DNA of 5,083 nucleotides from JABWCE01 sp046154525 (lineage in GTDB: Bacteria > Bacteroidota > Bacteroidia > NS11-12g > UBA9320): positions 1-5,083 of the forward strand of contig JBJXDS010000346.1 in assembly GCA_046154525.1 (NCBI GenBank). Direction: 5' to 3'. The notes beneath the pieces were generated by a model. It ran no database searches. It was not told the DNA's origin and saw only the letters and a program-made list of their open reading frames with translations. The translations under genes and the position numbers were made by a program. Positions 1 to 4,708 of the stretch are shown here, in pieces. Within the stretch, counting starts at the first letter, position 1. Each line of letters opens with the position of its first letter.

Positions 1-267
1 CAATTTACTTTCGCGTATTATAAGGGCTAGTTCATGATTTTTTTCTTTAAACCAAGTCCAGTCATGAAAAATTTTATCTGCTTTAAAATGATTTTGAATT
101 CCTTTATAAAGGTTTATTTCATTTTCATTAATAAATTTTATATCACTTTTTTCTGAAACTCTTTGGTTTTTGGTGAATATCCTTAACAAATCGGGGAACA
201 ACAATCCTGCATTGTGCCAATTGTTTTGAGGCTGATGATAAAAATGATAATGGGCGAAAAAATTCAA
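1..267 (-). CDS. Acyl-carrier-protein phosphodiesterase-like protein (AcpH/DUF479 family), N-terminal part, TTG start
   Basis: Partial gene; the first 89 residues are present and the rest lies beyond the left edge. The frame is open from an in-frame stop at 283-285 to base 1. Only five codons separate that stop from a TTG at 265-267, and none is a usual start. The protein begins LNFFAHYHFYH, which lines up with the family opening MNFLAH, so TTG is read as fMet. Further family-like features are a GLLFPDL segment (residues 21-27, with Asp26) and YKGIQNHFKADKIFHD (54-69), whose His60, Asp64 and His68 match the GI-H-D pattern of AcpH. Known members are metal-dependent hydrolases that remove 4'-phosphopantetheine from holo-ACP. 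That activity is inferred here, since Bacteroidota homologues are distant and the C-terminal half is not visible. Family assignment is moderately sure, exact substrate unsure. Confidence 0.68.
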   Translation of the reverse strand, partial: MNFFAHYHFYHQPQNNWHNAGLLFPDLLRIFTKNQRVSEKSDIKFINENEINLYKGIQNHFKADKIFHDWTWFKEKNHELALIIRESKL

Positions 268-310
268 TTGATTATAGAATGGTTAATTTATTTTTCTGTT
301 TTTTAAAACG

Positions 311-340
311 CAAAAGTAACTCAATTATGAAACGGGCAAA
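311..340 (-). promoter_or_regulatory. Bacteroidota-type promoter for the AcpH-like gene
   Basis: Read on the minus strand there is TTTG (340-337), an 18-base spacer, then TACTTTTG (318-311), a perfect match to the TAnnTTTG -7 box. This predicts transcription starting roughly at 303-308 and a leader of about 40 bases before the TTG codon at 267. Both elements and their spacing fit the known consensus, making this the best-formed promoter in the window. Confidence 0.6.
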
Positions 341-354
341 TACAATAAATGGTA

Positions 355-362
355 TACCTTTG
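355..362 (+). promoter_or_regulatory. -7 box (TAnnTTTG) upstream of the DUF4468 gene
   Basis: TACCTTTG matches the Bacteroidota -7 consensus exactly and lies 29 bases before the ATG at 392. No clear TTTG is seen at the expected -33 position, so the promoter may be weak or need an activator. It is back to back with the minus-strand promoter at 311-340, so the two -33 regions lie in the same short interval. Confidence 0.45.
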
Positions 363-391
363 GAGTTTAATTCAGTAATAGTAACACTATA

Positions 392-928
392 ATGATAAAA
401 CAATTTTTCAGCCTCACGTTTATTACAATCTCTTTATTTTCCTATTCCCAACAAACCATCCCCGTGGATGAGGAAACCAAGCAAGCCCTGATAACAGAGG
501 TTATAGAAGTATCGGGAGCTACCCAGGCTGAATTGTATGACAGGGCCATGGTTTGGATTAATAAATTTTATCCAAACCCAACAGGGTTCATTCAATCAAA
601 GGACCCGGCCACAGGTGAAATAGTAGGTAAAGCCCAATTTAGGATTACAAGTACTGATAAAAAGGGAACTGAATCGTTTGACGGTATGGTGGGGTATACT
701 ATTAAATTAAATTTTAAGGACGGAAAATTTAAATATGAAATATCAAAAATTAATTGGAAACAAGCTTCCTATTATGACGTTTCAAAATGGATGAATACCA
801 AGGACCAATATTATAAAGAAGTTTATCAGGGCTATCTGCAGCAAACTAACACCTATTTTGACAACCTGAAAGCTGATTTGAAAAAAGCTGTTAAAAGCCC
901 TCCAGCTAAAAAAAAGGATGATTGGTAG
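392..928 (+). CDS. Secreted DUF4468 domain-containing protein (TBP-like fold)
   Basis: A 178-residue protein with a clear signal peptide: Lys3, a hydrophobic stretch at about 4-16, and probable cleavage near FSYS|QQ (19-20), a typical Bacteroidota context. The mature part shows the DUF4468 layout. An N-terminal segment ATQAELYDRAMVWINKFY (43-60) is followed by IVGKAQFRI (77-85), then the paired strands GYTIKLNFKDGKFKYEISKI (101-120). This domain is common in periplasmic or surface-exposed Bacteroidota proteins; its biochemical role is not known. The C-terminus is basic (KKAVKSPPAKKKDD), and no membrane segment follows the signal peptide. The ATG at 392 is chosen because it opens the signal peptide and lies 29 bases downstream of a -7 box. 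No neighbour clarifies its task. The family call is confident; the function is unknown. Confidence 0.83.
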   Translation: MIKQFFSLTFITISLFSYSQQTIPVDEETKQALITEVIEVSGATQAELYDRAMVWINKFYPNPTGFIQSKDPATGEIVGKAQFRITSTDKKGTESFDGMVGYTIKLNFKDGKFKYEISKINWKQASYYDVSKWMNTKDQYYKEVYQGYLQQTNTYFDNLKADLKKAVKSPPAKKKDDW

Positions 929-950
929 TTATTTTCTTTAATCTTTTTTT
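909..950. terminator. Possible bidirectional A/T-stem terminator between convergent genes
   Basis: An A7G run (909-916) at the end of the DUF4468 gene pairs perfectly with CT7 (943-950), leaving a 26-base loop that includes the stop codon. Each strand's transcript would end in a U-run after the stem, which could serve both the DUF4468 gene and the zinc-ribbon gene facing it. The stem has only one G-C pair and a long loop, so this is a weak call resting mainly on position. Confidence 0.25.
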
Positions 951-965
951 CCTAACCTTTGCATT

Positions 966-1145
966 TTATGCTTTCCAGCTATAGCTGCACGTATTGCATT
1001 GAATCGGAAAATTTCTAATAAACGAAGGTATATACCCTAACTTTAATAAAACTTTACCAACCAATAAATGACTTGGTTTTCCATCGTTGTTCATAGCAAT
1101 ATGATAACTGTGATGGCTGCAATTGGGGCAATGTATCCGTGACAT
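966..1145 (-). CDS. Small zinc-ribbon-like protein, 59 residues
   Basis: An intact minus-strand frame runs from ATG (1145-1143) to TAA (968-966) in what would otherwise be a 388-base gap. The protein has two CxxC knuckles: CPNC at residues 6-9 near the N-terminus and CNTC at 50-53 near the C-terminus, the latter followed by SYSW. Paired CxxC motifs about 40 residues apart, each followed by aromatic residues, are typical of zinc ribbons that bind one Zn(II) through four cysteines. The middle (GKPSHLLVGKVLLKLGYIPSF region, about 22-42) is basic and partly hydrophobic but shows no membrane segment or signal peptide, so it is probably cytoplasmic. Such ribbons often bind nucleic acid or protein; the role here cannot be told. 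Convergent with the DUF4468 gene and divergent from the aminotransferase-fold gene, it seems to be a single-gene unit. I do not recognise a named family. Confidence 0.62.
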   Translation of the reverse strand: MSRIHCPNCSHHSYHIAMNNDGKPSHLLVGKVLLKLGYIPSFIRNFPIQCNTCSYSWKA

Positions 1146-1152
1146 AATAATA

Positions 1153-1169
1153 TCTTTATACTATAAAGA
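1153..1169. promoter_or_regulatory. 17-bp perfect palindrome upstream of the zinc-ribbon gene (possible operator)
   Basis: TCTTTATA (1153-1160), a single central C, then TATAAAGA (1162-1169) form a perfect 8-bp inverted repeat. Only 7 bases separate it from the start codon at 1145. Eight-base half-sites with a one-base centre suit a dimeric DNA-binding protein; a hairpin in the leader RNA is the alternative. There is no T-run suggesting a terminator. AT-rich palindromes also arise by chance, so function is not established. Confidence 0.35.
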
Positions 1170-1267
1170 CAGAAAAGTGAACCTGATGCCTATCAGCCCA
1201 ATGTCATTAAAATTTTTATTTCAAAACTTTGACAATTTGTAATCAACTTGCTTAGGGTAACCTACAA

Positions 1268-1311
1268 TTGTAATTTGAGTTTTATGGTATTACTTTAGCA
1301 GAATAAATTTG
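1268..1311 (+). promoter_or_regulatory. Putative promoter(s) for the aminotransferase-fold gene
   Basis: Two candidate -7 boxes are visible. TACTTTAG (1291-1298) has one mismatch to TAnnTTTG and a TTG (1268-1270) at a 20-base spacing, which would give a short leader before the ATG at 1317. TAAATTTG (1304-1311) is a perfect box but sits 5 bases from that ATG with no -33 element at normal spacing, so a transcript from it would be nearly leaderless. The sequence alone cannot separate the two. Confidence 0.42.
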
Positions 1312-1316
1312 GTAAA

Positions 1317-2597
1317 ATGCAACGTATTAAATTCATAACCCAAACAGGGGCTTTTTTGGCAGGGTTGCCATTGGCAGGTCTATCACATCCTTTAATTGAC
1401 GATATGGGAGCAGAGATTTATAATAACTTAATAAATAAAAAGGGCGACGAGCCGATAACCAATGAATATTATTGGGAAATAGTAAGAGGAATGTTTAATT
1501 ATTCAAAAGATTTTATCAATCTTGAAAACGGCTATTTTAGCCCACAGCCTTTCAGTACAGAGCAATTTCACCAAAATAAAGAACATTATATTAATAATAA
1601 AACCAGTTGGTTTATGAGGCGTGATCAACGCGATGCCATTGAACAAACACGAAAAAATTTGTCGGAATTTTTGGGTTGTGATTCCGAAGAGTTGATATTG
1701 ACCCGAAATACTACAGAAGGGTTGAATACCATAATTTCTGGCTATCCTTGGCAAAAGGGGGATGAGGTGATAATTGGCAACCAAGATTATGGGAGCATGG
1801 TAGCGGCCTTTAGGCAACAGGAAAAGCGACATGGAATAGAAGTAAAAGTTGCCCAGATACCACTACACCCAGTTTCGGATGAAGAATTAGTTAACGCGTA
1901 TCTTTCATTAGCCACCGCCAAAACTAAAATTATTCATCTTACCCATATGATTAATTTGAGTGGTCAATTGCTTCCTGCAAAAAAAATAATTGCAGCAGCC
2001 CATGCCAGAGGTATAGAGGTAGCAGTGGATGCAGCCCACAGTGTGGCACAAATTGATTACAAACCTGGAGAACTAGGCGCTGATTATGTAGCTGCCAGTT
2101 TGCATAAATGGATGTGTTGCCCACTTGGTGCCGGGTTTTTAATCATGAATAAAAAACATATCATTCGAATATGGCCACTTATGGGAGATGATGAGTTTAA
2201 AGAAGACAATATTCGAAAATTTGAACATCAGGGAACCAAACCGCCCCAAACTGTGATGGCTATTAGTGAAGCTATTAGGTTTCACAATGCTATTGGAAGT
2301 AAACTAAAACAGGATAGATTGCGCTACTTAAGAAATTATTGGGTAAGCAAGGTAAAGGATTTTGAAAATGTAACGATGAATACGCCTTATGCTGAAGAAA
2401 GGGGAGGAGCAATCGCCAATTTTTCGGTTAAGGGATATACGCCAACACAATTAGCAGATACGCTTTTTAAAGACCATAAAATTTTTACTGTAGCTATAGA
2501 TCATCCCCATATTAAAGGCGTAAGGGTTACACCTCATCTTTTTACTTCAATATCTGATTTGGATAAATTGGTGGACGCTATTAAAGGCCTCTCCTAA
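1317..2597 (+). CDS. PLP-dependent class V aminotransferase-fold enzyme with N-terminal export-like segment
   Basis: A 426-residue protein of the fold-type I PLP family that includes cysteine desulfurases and isopenicillin N epimerase-like proteins. Visible landmarks are LENGYFSPQP (69-78, substrate-site loop), NTTEGLN (131-137, phosphate-binding turn), VAVDAAHS (235-242, Asp238 contacting the PLP ring nitrogen), and SLHKWMCCPLGAGF (261-274), where Lys264 should carry the Schiff base. Near the end, GVRVTPHLFTS (401-411) supplies Arg403, the usual carboxylate-binding position. Length fits the family. Residues 1-26 (MQRIKFITQTGAFLAGLPLA and on) look like a Tat leader, but the second Arg is replaced by Ile, so export is uncertain. 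No suf/isc partner genes are adjacent and no desulfurase cysteine loop is evident, so an isopenicillin N epimerase-like or other amino-acid lyase role is likelier than Fe-S assembly. The substrate is unknown. It appears to be monocistronic. Confidence 0.87.
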   Translation: MQRIKFITQTGAFLAGLPLAGLSHPLIDDMGAEIYNNLINKKGDEPITNEYYWEIVRGMFNYSKDFINLENGYFSPQPFSTEQFHQNKEHYINNKTSWFMRRDQRDAIEQTRKNLSEFLGCDSEELILTRNTTEGLNTIISGYPWQKGDEVIIGNQDYGSMVAAFRQQEKRHGIEVKVAQIPLHPVSDEELVNAYLSLATAKTKIIHLTHMINLSGQLLPAKKIIAAAHARGIEVAVDAAHSVAQIDYKPGELGADYVAASLHKWMCCPLGAGFLIMNKKHIIRIWPLMGDDEFKEDNIRKFEHQGTKPPQTVMAISEAIRFHNAIGSKLKQDRLRYLRNYWVSKVKDFENVTMNTPYAEERGGAIANFSVKGYTPTQLADTLFKDHKIFTVAIDHPHIKGVRVTPHLFTSISDLDKLVDAIKGLS

Positions 2598-2622
2598 ATC
2601 CTGGGGTAGGAGTGGGTTTTTT
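2591..2622 (+). terminator. Rho-independent terminator after the aminotransferase-fold gene
   Basis: CTCCTA (2591-2596) pairs perfectly with TAGGAG (2607-2612) across a 10-base loop. TGGG and a run of six T (2617-2622) follow. The left arm overlaps the TAA stop at 2595-2597. Position and T-run suit an intrinsic terminator; the stem is short, so efficiency may be moderate. Confidence 0.5.
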
Positions 2623-2655
2623 GAGGGAGGAGTCCTTCTAATGGGTTGGGGAGAC

Positions 2656-3021
2656 CTACTCCATCAATCCTTCAGTTTCAAAATAGTCAATAATGTGCTG
2701 GCGCAAAAAAGTTTCTTGTTGAAACACGTCAATAAATGGAAGTTTTTTTATAGATTTCCAATGAGGCCATCCATCTTTATCAATTCCTTCTAATTCATAA
2801 TACCCCGAACTGCTCAACAATCGGCAAACGGCTATGTGCATTAATTCTACTTTTTCTTCCTTTGTAAATTTTTCGCGGGGCAATCCAAATTCACGCATGC
2901 CTATTAAAAACAAGATGGCGTTAACATCTGGTGTTTTATTAAAATCCTGTTGAATTTTTTGAATAATCCTTTGCCATTTGGCCACCATTTCCGATTGCAT
3001 ATTGAGCACAAAAATAGGCAT
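2656..3021 (-). CDS. Conserved-looking cytoplasmic protein of unknown function, 121 residues
   Basis: A soluble protein, probably mostly helical, with no signal peptide or membrane segment. Recognisable stretches are MVAKWQRIIQKIQQDFNKTPDVNAILFLIGMREFG (12-46), KFTKEEKVELMHIAVCRLLSSSGYYEL (51-77), and DKDGWPHWKSIKKLP (81-95). Rich in aromatic and charged residues, these read like a real conserved protein and not a chance frame. I have an impression of similar short hypothetical proteins in Bacteroidota genomes but know no function and no named domain. The start is ambiguous: ATG at 3021, or ATG at 3000, which would give 114 residues beginning MQSEMVAKW; neither has a Shine-Dalgarno sequence. 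It diverges from ybaB and its stop faces the G-rich tail of the aminotransferase-fold gene. No perfect -7 box is found upstream on this strand. Confidence 0.75.
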   Translation of the reverse strand: MPIFVLNMQSEMVAKWQRIIQKIQQDFNKTPDVNAILFLIGMREFGLPREKFTKEEKVELMHIAVCRLLSSSGYYELEGIDKDGWPHWKSIKKLPFIDVFQQETFLRQHIIDYFETEGLME

Positions 3022-3029
3022 TAGGATTG

Positions 3030-3114
3030 GAACGAAGATGAGGCAGATGGGTTTGAGTAATTATGATTTTAAATTTATCATTTTTTATCTTTTCAATCTG
3101 TGTCATCTGCGTTC
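3030..3114. repeat. 85-bp element with imperfect 19-bp inverted ends, between divergent genes
   Basis: The left arm (3030-3048, GAACGAAGATGAGGCAGAT) matches the reverse complement of the right arm (3096-3114, GAACGCAGATGACACAGAT) at 16 of 19 positions. The 47-base interior contains a smaller inverted pair, ATGAT (3063-3067) and ATCAT (3077-3081), so the whole can fold into one long broken hairpin. Within the arms, CAGAT- and AGATGA-like words recur. It lies almost wholly in the 105-base gap between the unknown gene and ybaB. The arm sequence resembles dispersed non-coding repeats I recall from environmental Bacteroidota, but copy number cannot be judged from one window. It may be a REP- or MITE-like element, or a regulatory hairpin. 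Confidence 0.5.
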
Positions 3115-3122
3115 TATATTTG
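3091..3122 (+). promoter_or_regulatory. Putative ybaB promoter with -7 box next to the start codon
   Basis: TATATTTG (3115-3122) is a perfect -7 box, with TTTC (3091-3094) 20 bases upstream as an imperfect -33 element. Only 4 bases separate the box from the ATG at 3127, so transcription would begin at or next to the start codon and give a leaderless or nearly leaderless mRNA. The right arm of the inverted-repeat element (3096-3114) fills the spacer between the two elements. Confidence 0.42.
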
Positions 3123-3126
3123 CCCC

Positions 3127-3426
3127 ATGTTTGGAAAAATAAAAGAACTGATGGAAGCCAAAGGCAAAATGGAGGAAGTAAAAAAACGACTGGAATCCAT
3201 GACTGTAGAAGGTGAATCATACCAGGGTGAAGTTATGGTAACCGCCACGGGAGGAAGGAAAATAACAAAAATTGATATTAATCAGGGGGTATTAAATGTT
3301 AGAGGAAAACTGGAAATTGAAAACCTTGTTTTAGTAGCCGTAAACAATGCCCTTGAAAAAGCCGACCGCATCATGGCTGATGAAATGAAACATGTAATGC
3401 CTACCATTCCGGGTTTAGGCTTATAG
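3127..3426 (+). CDS. ybaB: YbaB/EbfC family nucleoid-associated protein
   Basis: A 99-residue protein with the YbaB pattern. An N-terminal helix (MFGKIKELMEAKGKMEEVKKRLESM, 1-25) is followed by a beta region with GEVMVTATGGRKITKIDI (34-51), where VTATGG marks the family. A second helix carries ENLVLVAVNNALEKADRIMADEM (69-91), and a Gly/Pro-rich tail ends PGLGL. Known members are dimeric cytoplasmic proteins that bind DNA and affect nucleoid structure and gene expression. In many bacteria ybaB sits between dnaX and recR; neither is adjacent here. The frame is also open upstream to a GTG at 3100, but that would add nine residues (beginning with the GTG-coded Met, then SSAFYICP) unlike the family and coded within the inverted-repeat arm and -7 box, so ATG 3127 is preferred. 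Length and motifs leave little doubt about the family. Confidence 0.92.
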   Translation: MFGKIKELMEAKGKMEEVKKRLESMTVEGESYQGEVMVTATGGRKITKIDINQGVLNVRGKLEIENLVLVAVNNALEKADRIMADEMKHVMPTIPGLGL

Positions 3427-3448
3427 AAAATAATTTTAAAATTTTACT

Positions 3449-4033
3449 TTAATTCTTAACCTTAATGGGCCTTAATTTTGAAAAATCTTCACGGGTTATT
3501 AAAAAATAACATCCAAAGAAAAGAGTTGTAAAAAATAAATCACCTACCACCTGATTTAAAAAGAAATTGGAAAGTAAATCGCCTTTATAAAAAACCAAAC
3601 CTGCTAAGTATGATTGTCCTAATCCGCCCAATGTTTTGGCATAAGGTAATTGTAACCATGAGCCAAAATTAGTGAACAAGAAAAAAGCTACGGATGAAAT
3701 AACTGAAGCAAAAATTATATTAGAAAATTTTAATCGATTTTTAAACCCACTACCAATAAACCAAATACCAATGTATGCCACATAAATAAAAATGAAATGA
3801 CCATTACTGAAATATTCGGTGTATGACCTGTCGTTTTTTAAAGCCAATAATACATCGCCAAAAATTAAGGCTATAAATGGGATTAGAATGGAAAGTTTAT
3901 TTCTATAAGCTATTGCCCCACAAAATAATGCCAATGCCCCAATGGCCGAAAAGTTAGGAATGGTAATAAACAAACGGCTGAACACCGCTAAAACGATTAC
4001 TAAAAATATAATAAGATTTAATTTTTTGTTCAT
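3449..4033 (-). CDS. DUF6580 family integral membrane protein
   Basis: A 194-residue, very hydrophobic protein with about six predicted membrane segments near residues 5-22, 28-43, 47-65, 79-97, 105-122 and 161-179. The stretch SRLFITIPNFSAIGALALFCGA (19-40) and the later TNFGSW (121-126) are typical of DUF6580, annotated as putative transport proteins and loosely related in layout to the membrane components of vitamin or cobalt ECF transporters. IFGDVLLAL (57-65) puts an Asp at a membrane edge, as in other members. The basic start (MNKK) and basic end (RPIKVKN) suggest cytoplasmic termini. The substrate is unknown, and no ATPase or riboswitch lies nearby to hint at one. It lies 62 bases downstream of the DUF151 gene on the same strand but has its own -7 box, so it may be transcribed separately. 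It converges on ybaB with a 22-base gap. Confidence 0.85.
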   Translation of the reverse strand: MNKKLNLIIFLVIVLAVFSRLFITIPNFSAIGALALFCGAIAYRNKLSILIPFIALIFGDVLLALKNDRSYTEYFSNGHFIFIYVAYIGIWFIGSGFKNRLKFSNIIFASVISSVAFFLFTNFGSWLQLPYAKTLGGLGQSYLAGLVFYKGDLLSNFFLNQVVGDLFFTTLFFGCYFLITREDFSKLRPIKVKN

Positions 4034-4046
4034 GTTATTAAGTATG

Positions 4047-4054
4047 CAAATATA
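4047..4054 (-). promoter_or_regulatory. -7 box (TAnnTTTG) for the DUF6580 gene
   Basis: On the minus strand this reads TATATTTG, identical to the box before ybaB. Thirteen bases separate it from the ATG at 4033, predicting a leader of roughly 8-10 bases. No TTTG is seen at normal -33 spacing. Together with the 62-base gap to the upstream gene it suggests a start for DUF6580 apart from the etfA unit. Confidence 0.42.
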
Positions 4055-4067
4055 GTTTTGAATTCCA

Positions 4068-4092
4068 AATTTCTAATTTCTAATTTCCAATT
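4068..4092. repeat. Short tandem repeat, heptamer x3.5
   Basis: The plus strand reads AATTTCT (4068-4074), AATTTCT (4075-4081), AATTTCC (4082-4088), AATT (4089-4092). It fills most of the gap between the DUF151 stop (4096) and the DUF6580 promoter box. Slippage at such AT-rich heptamers can change copy number between strains. It may simply be low-complexity spacer sequence. Confidence 0.5.
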
Positions 4093-4095
4093 AAA

Positions 4096-4698
4096 TTAGC
4101 TCATATTCCTCATCGTTATTTCGTCTCTTATTAGTGCAGCCTTATCATAATCTTCATCTGCTAGGGCATCTTTTAATAATTCTTCAAGTTCATTAAGCGT
4201 TAAACTATTAAAATTATCTTTAAATGCAGTAGCTCCGGTAGGAGGTAGATCATCATTTGGCCGGGCTGGAGCATCAGTATCGTCATCTTCTAAAACAATA
4301 CCTGCATTATCCAATATTGTTTTTTTAATATAAATGGGGCTTTTAAATCGTAATGCCAAACTAATAGCATCAGAAGTTCGGGCGTCAATATTCATTGGAC
4401 TTCCACCCATTTCAAAAATAAGTTGAGAGTAAAAAACACCTTCCTGTAAATCGTTAATAAAAACTTCAATTAATTTAATGTGAAAGGCCTGAGCAAAACT
4501 TTTAAATAAATCGTGGGTCATTGGACGTGAGGGTTTTAATCCCTCCATTTCGAAAGCTATGGTTTGGGCTTCGTAATTTCCAATTACAATTGGTAATTTT
4601 ACCTTGCTGCCCTTTTCGCCCATTATCAAGGTGTAAGAACCGTTTTGAGTTTGACCAGATGTCAAACCTACCACTTCTAATTTCACCTTACTTGTCAT
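4096..4698 (-). CDS. Bifunctional nuclease family protein (DUF151) with C-terminal UVR motif
   Basis: A 200-residue two-domain protein. Residues about 1-135 form the DUF151 domain, with LPIVIGNYEAQTIAFEMEG (35-53), SRPMTHDL (57-64), and DARTSDAISLALRFKSPIY (105-123), the most conserved part of the family. An acidic, proline-containing linker (137-154) leads to a UVR (UvrB/UvrC-type) helical hairpin, LTLNELEELLKDALADEDYDKAALIRDEI (166-194). Characterised relatives show DNase and RNase activity or modulate oxidative-stress responses; the UVR motif usually mediates protein contact, as between UvrB and UvrC. Which of these applies here is not shown by the sequence. The ATG at 4698 lies only 10 bases after the etfA stop, with no Shine-Dalgarno sequence or promoter box between, so co-transcription with etfA is likely. 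The pairing with etfA is one I recall from other Bacteroidota. Confidence 0.92.
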   Translation of the reverse strand: MTSKVKLEVVGLTSGQTQNGSYTLIMGEKGSKVKLPIVIGNYEAQTIAFEMEGLKPSRPMTHDLFKSFAQAFHIKLIEVFINDLQEGVFYSQLIFEMGGSPMNIDARTSDAISLALRFKSPIYIKKTILDNAGIVLEDDDTDAPARPNDDLPPTGATAFKDNFNSLTLNELEELLKDALADEDYDKAALIRDEITMRNMS

Positions 4699-4708
4699 AA
4701 AATTATTA

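Noticed and set aside
976..987. 12-bp perfect palindrome CAGCTATAGCTG
   Set aside because: It falls inside the zinc-ribbon coding frame and encodes part of the CSYSW segment; coding constraint explains it better than a site.
1183..1239. 18-residue plus-strand frame starting MPISPMS
   Set aside because: Too short, low in information, and without a promoter box or known motif; probably chance.
1146..1316. Possible riboswitch or small RNA in the gap upstream of the aminotransferase-fold gene
   Set aside because: Apart from the palindrome and promoter boxes I find no long paired stems or known riboswitch core.
1503..1832. 109-residue minus-strand frame inside the aminotransferase-fold gene
   Set aside because: It lies wholly within a well-supported PLP enzyme gene on the other strand and its translation has no recognisable motif; it is a shadow frame.
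3100..3126. GTG start giving ybaB nine extra residues
   Set aside because: The added residues are unlike the family's start, and this stretch holds the inverted-repeat arm and the -7 box; ATG 3127 gives the standard length and opening.
2939..3220. 93-residue minus-strand frame across the divergent gap
   Set aside because: It overlaps both the unknown gene and ybaB in other frames and translates through the inverted-repeat element; no family features.
3432..3443. AATTTTAAAATT palindrome between ybaB and the DUF6580 gene
   Set aside because: It is all A/T with no loop or G-C pairs, so a stable terminator hairpin is not supported, although a terminator would be expected here.
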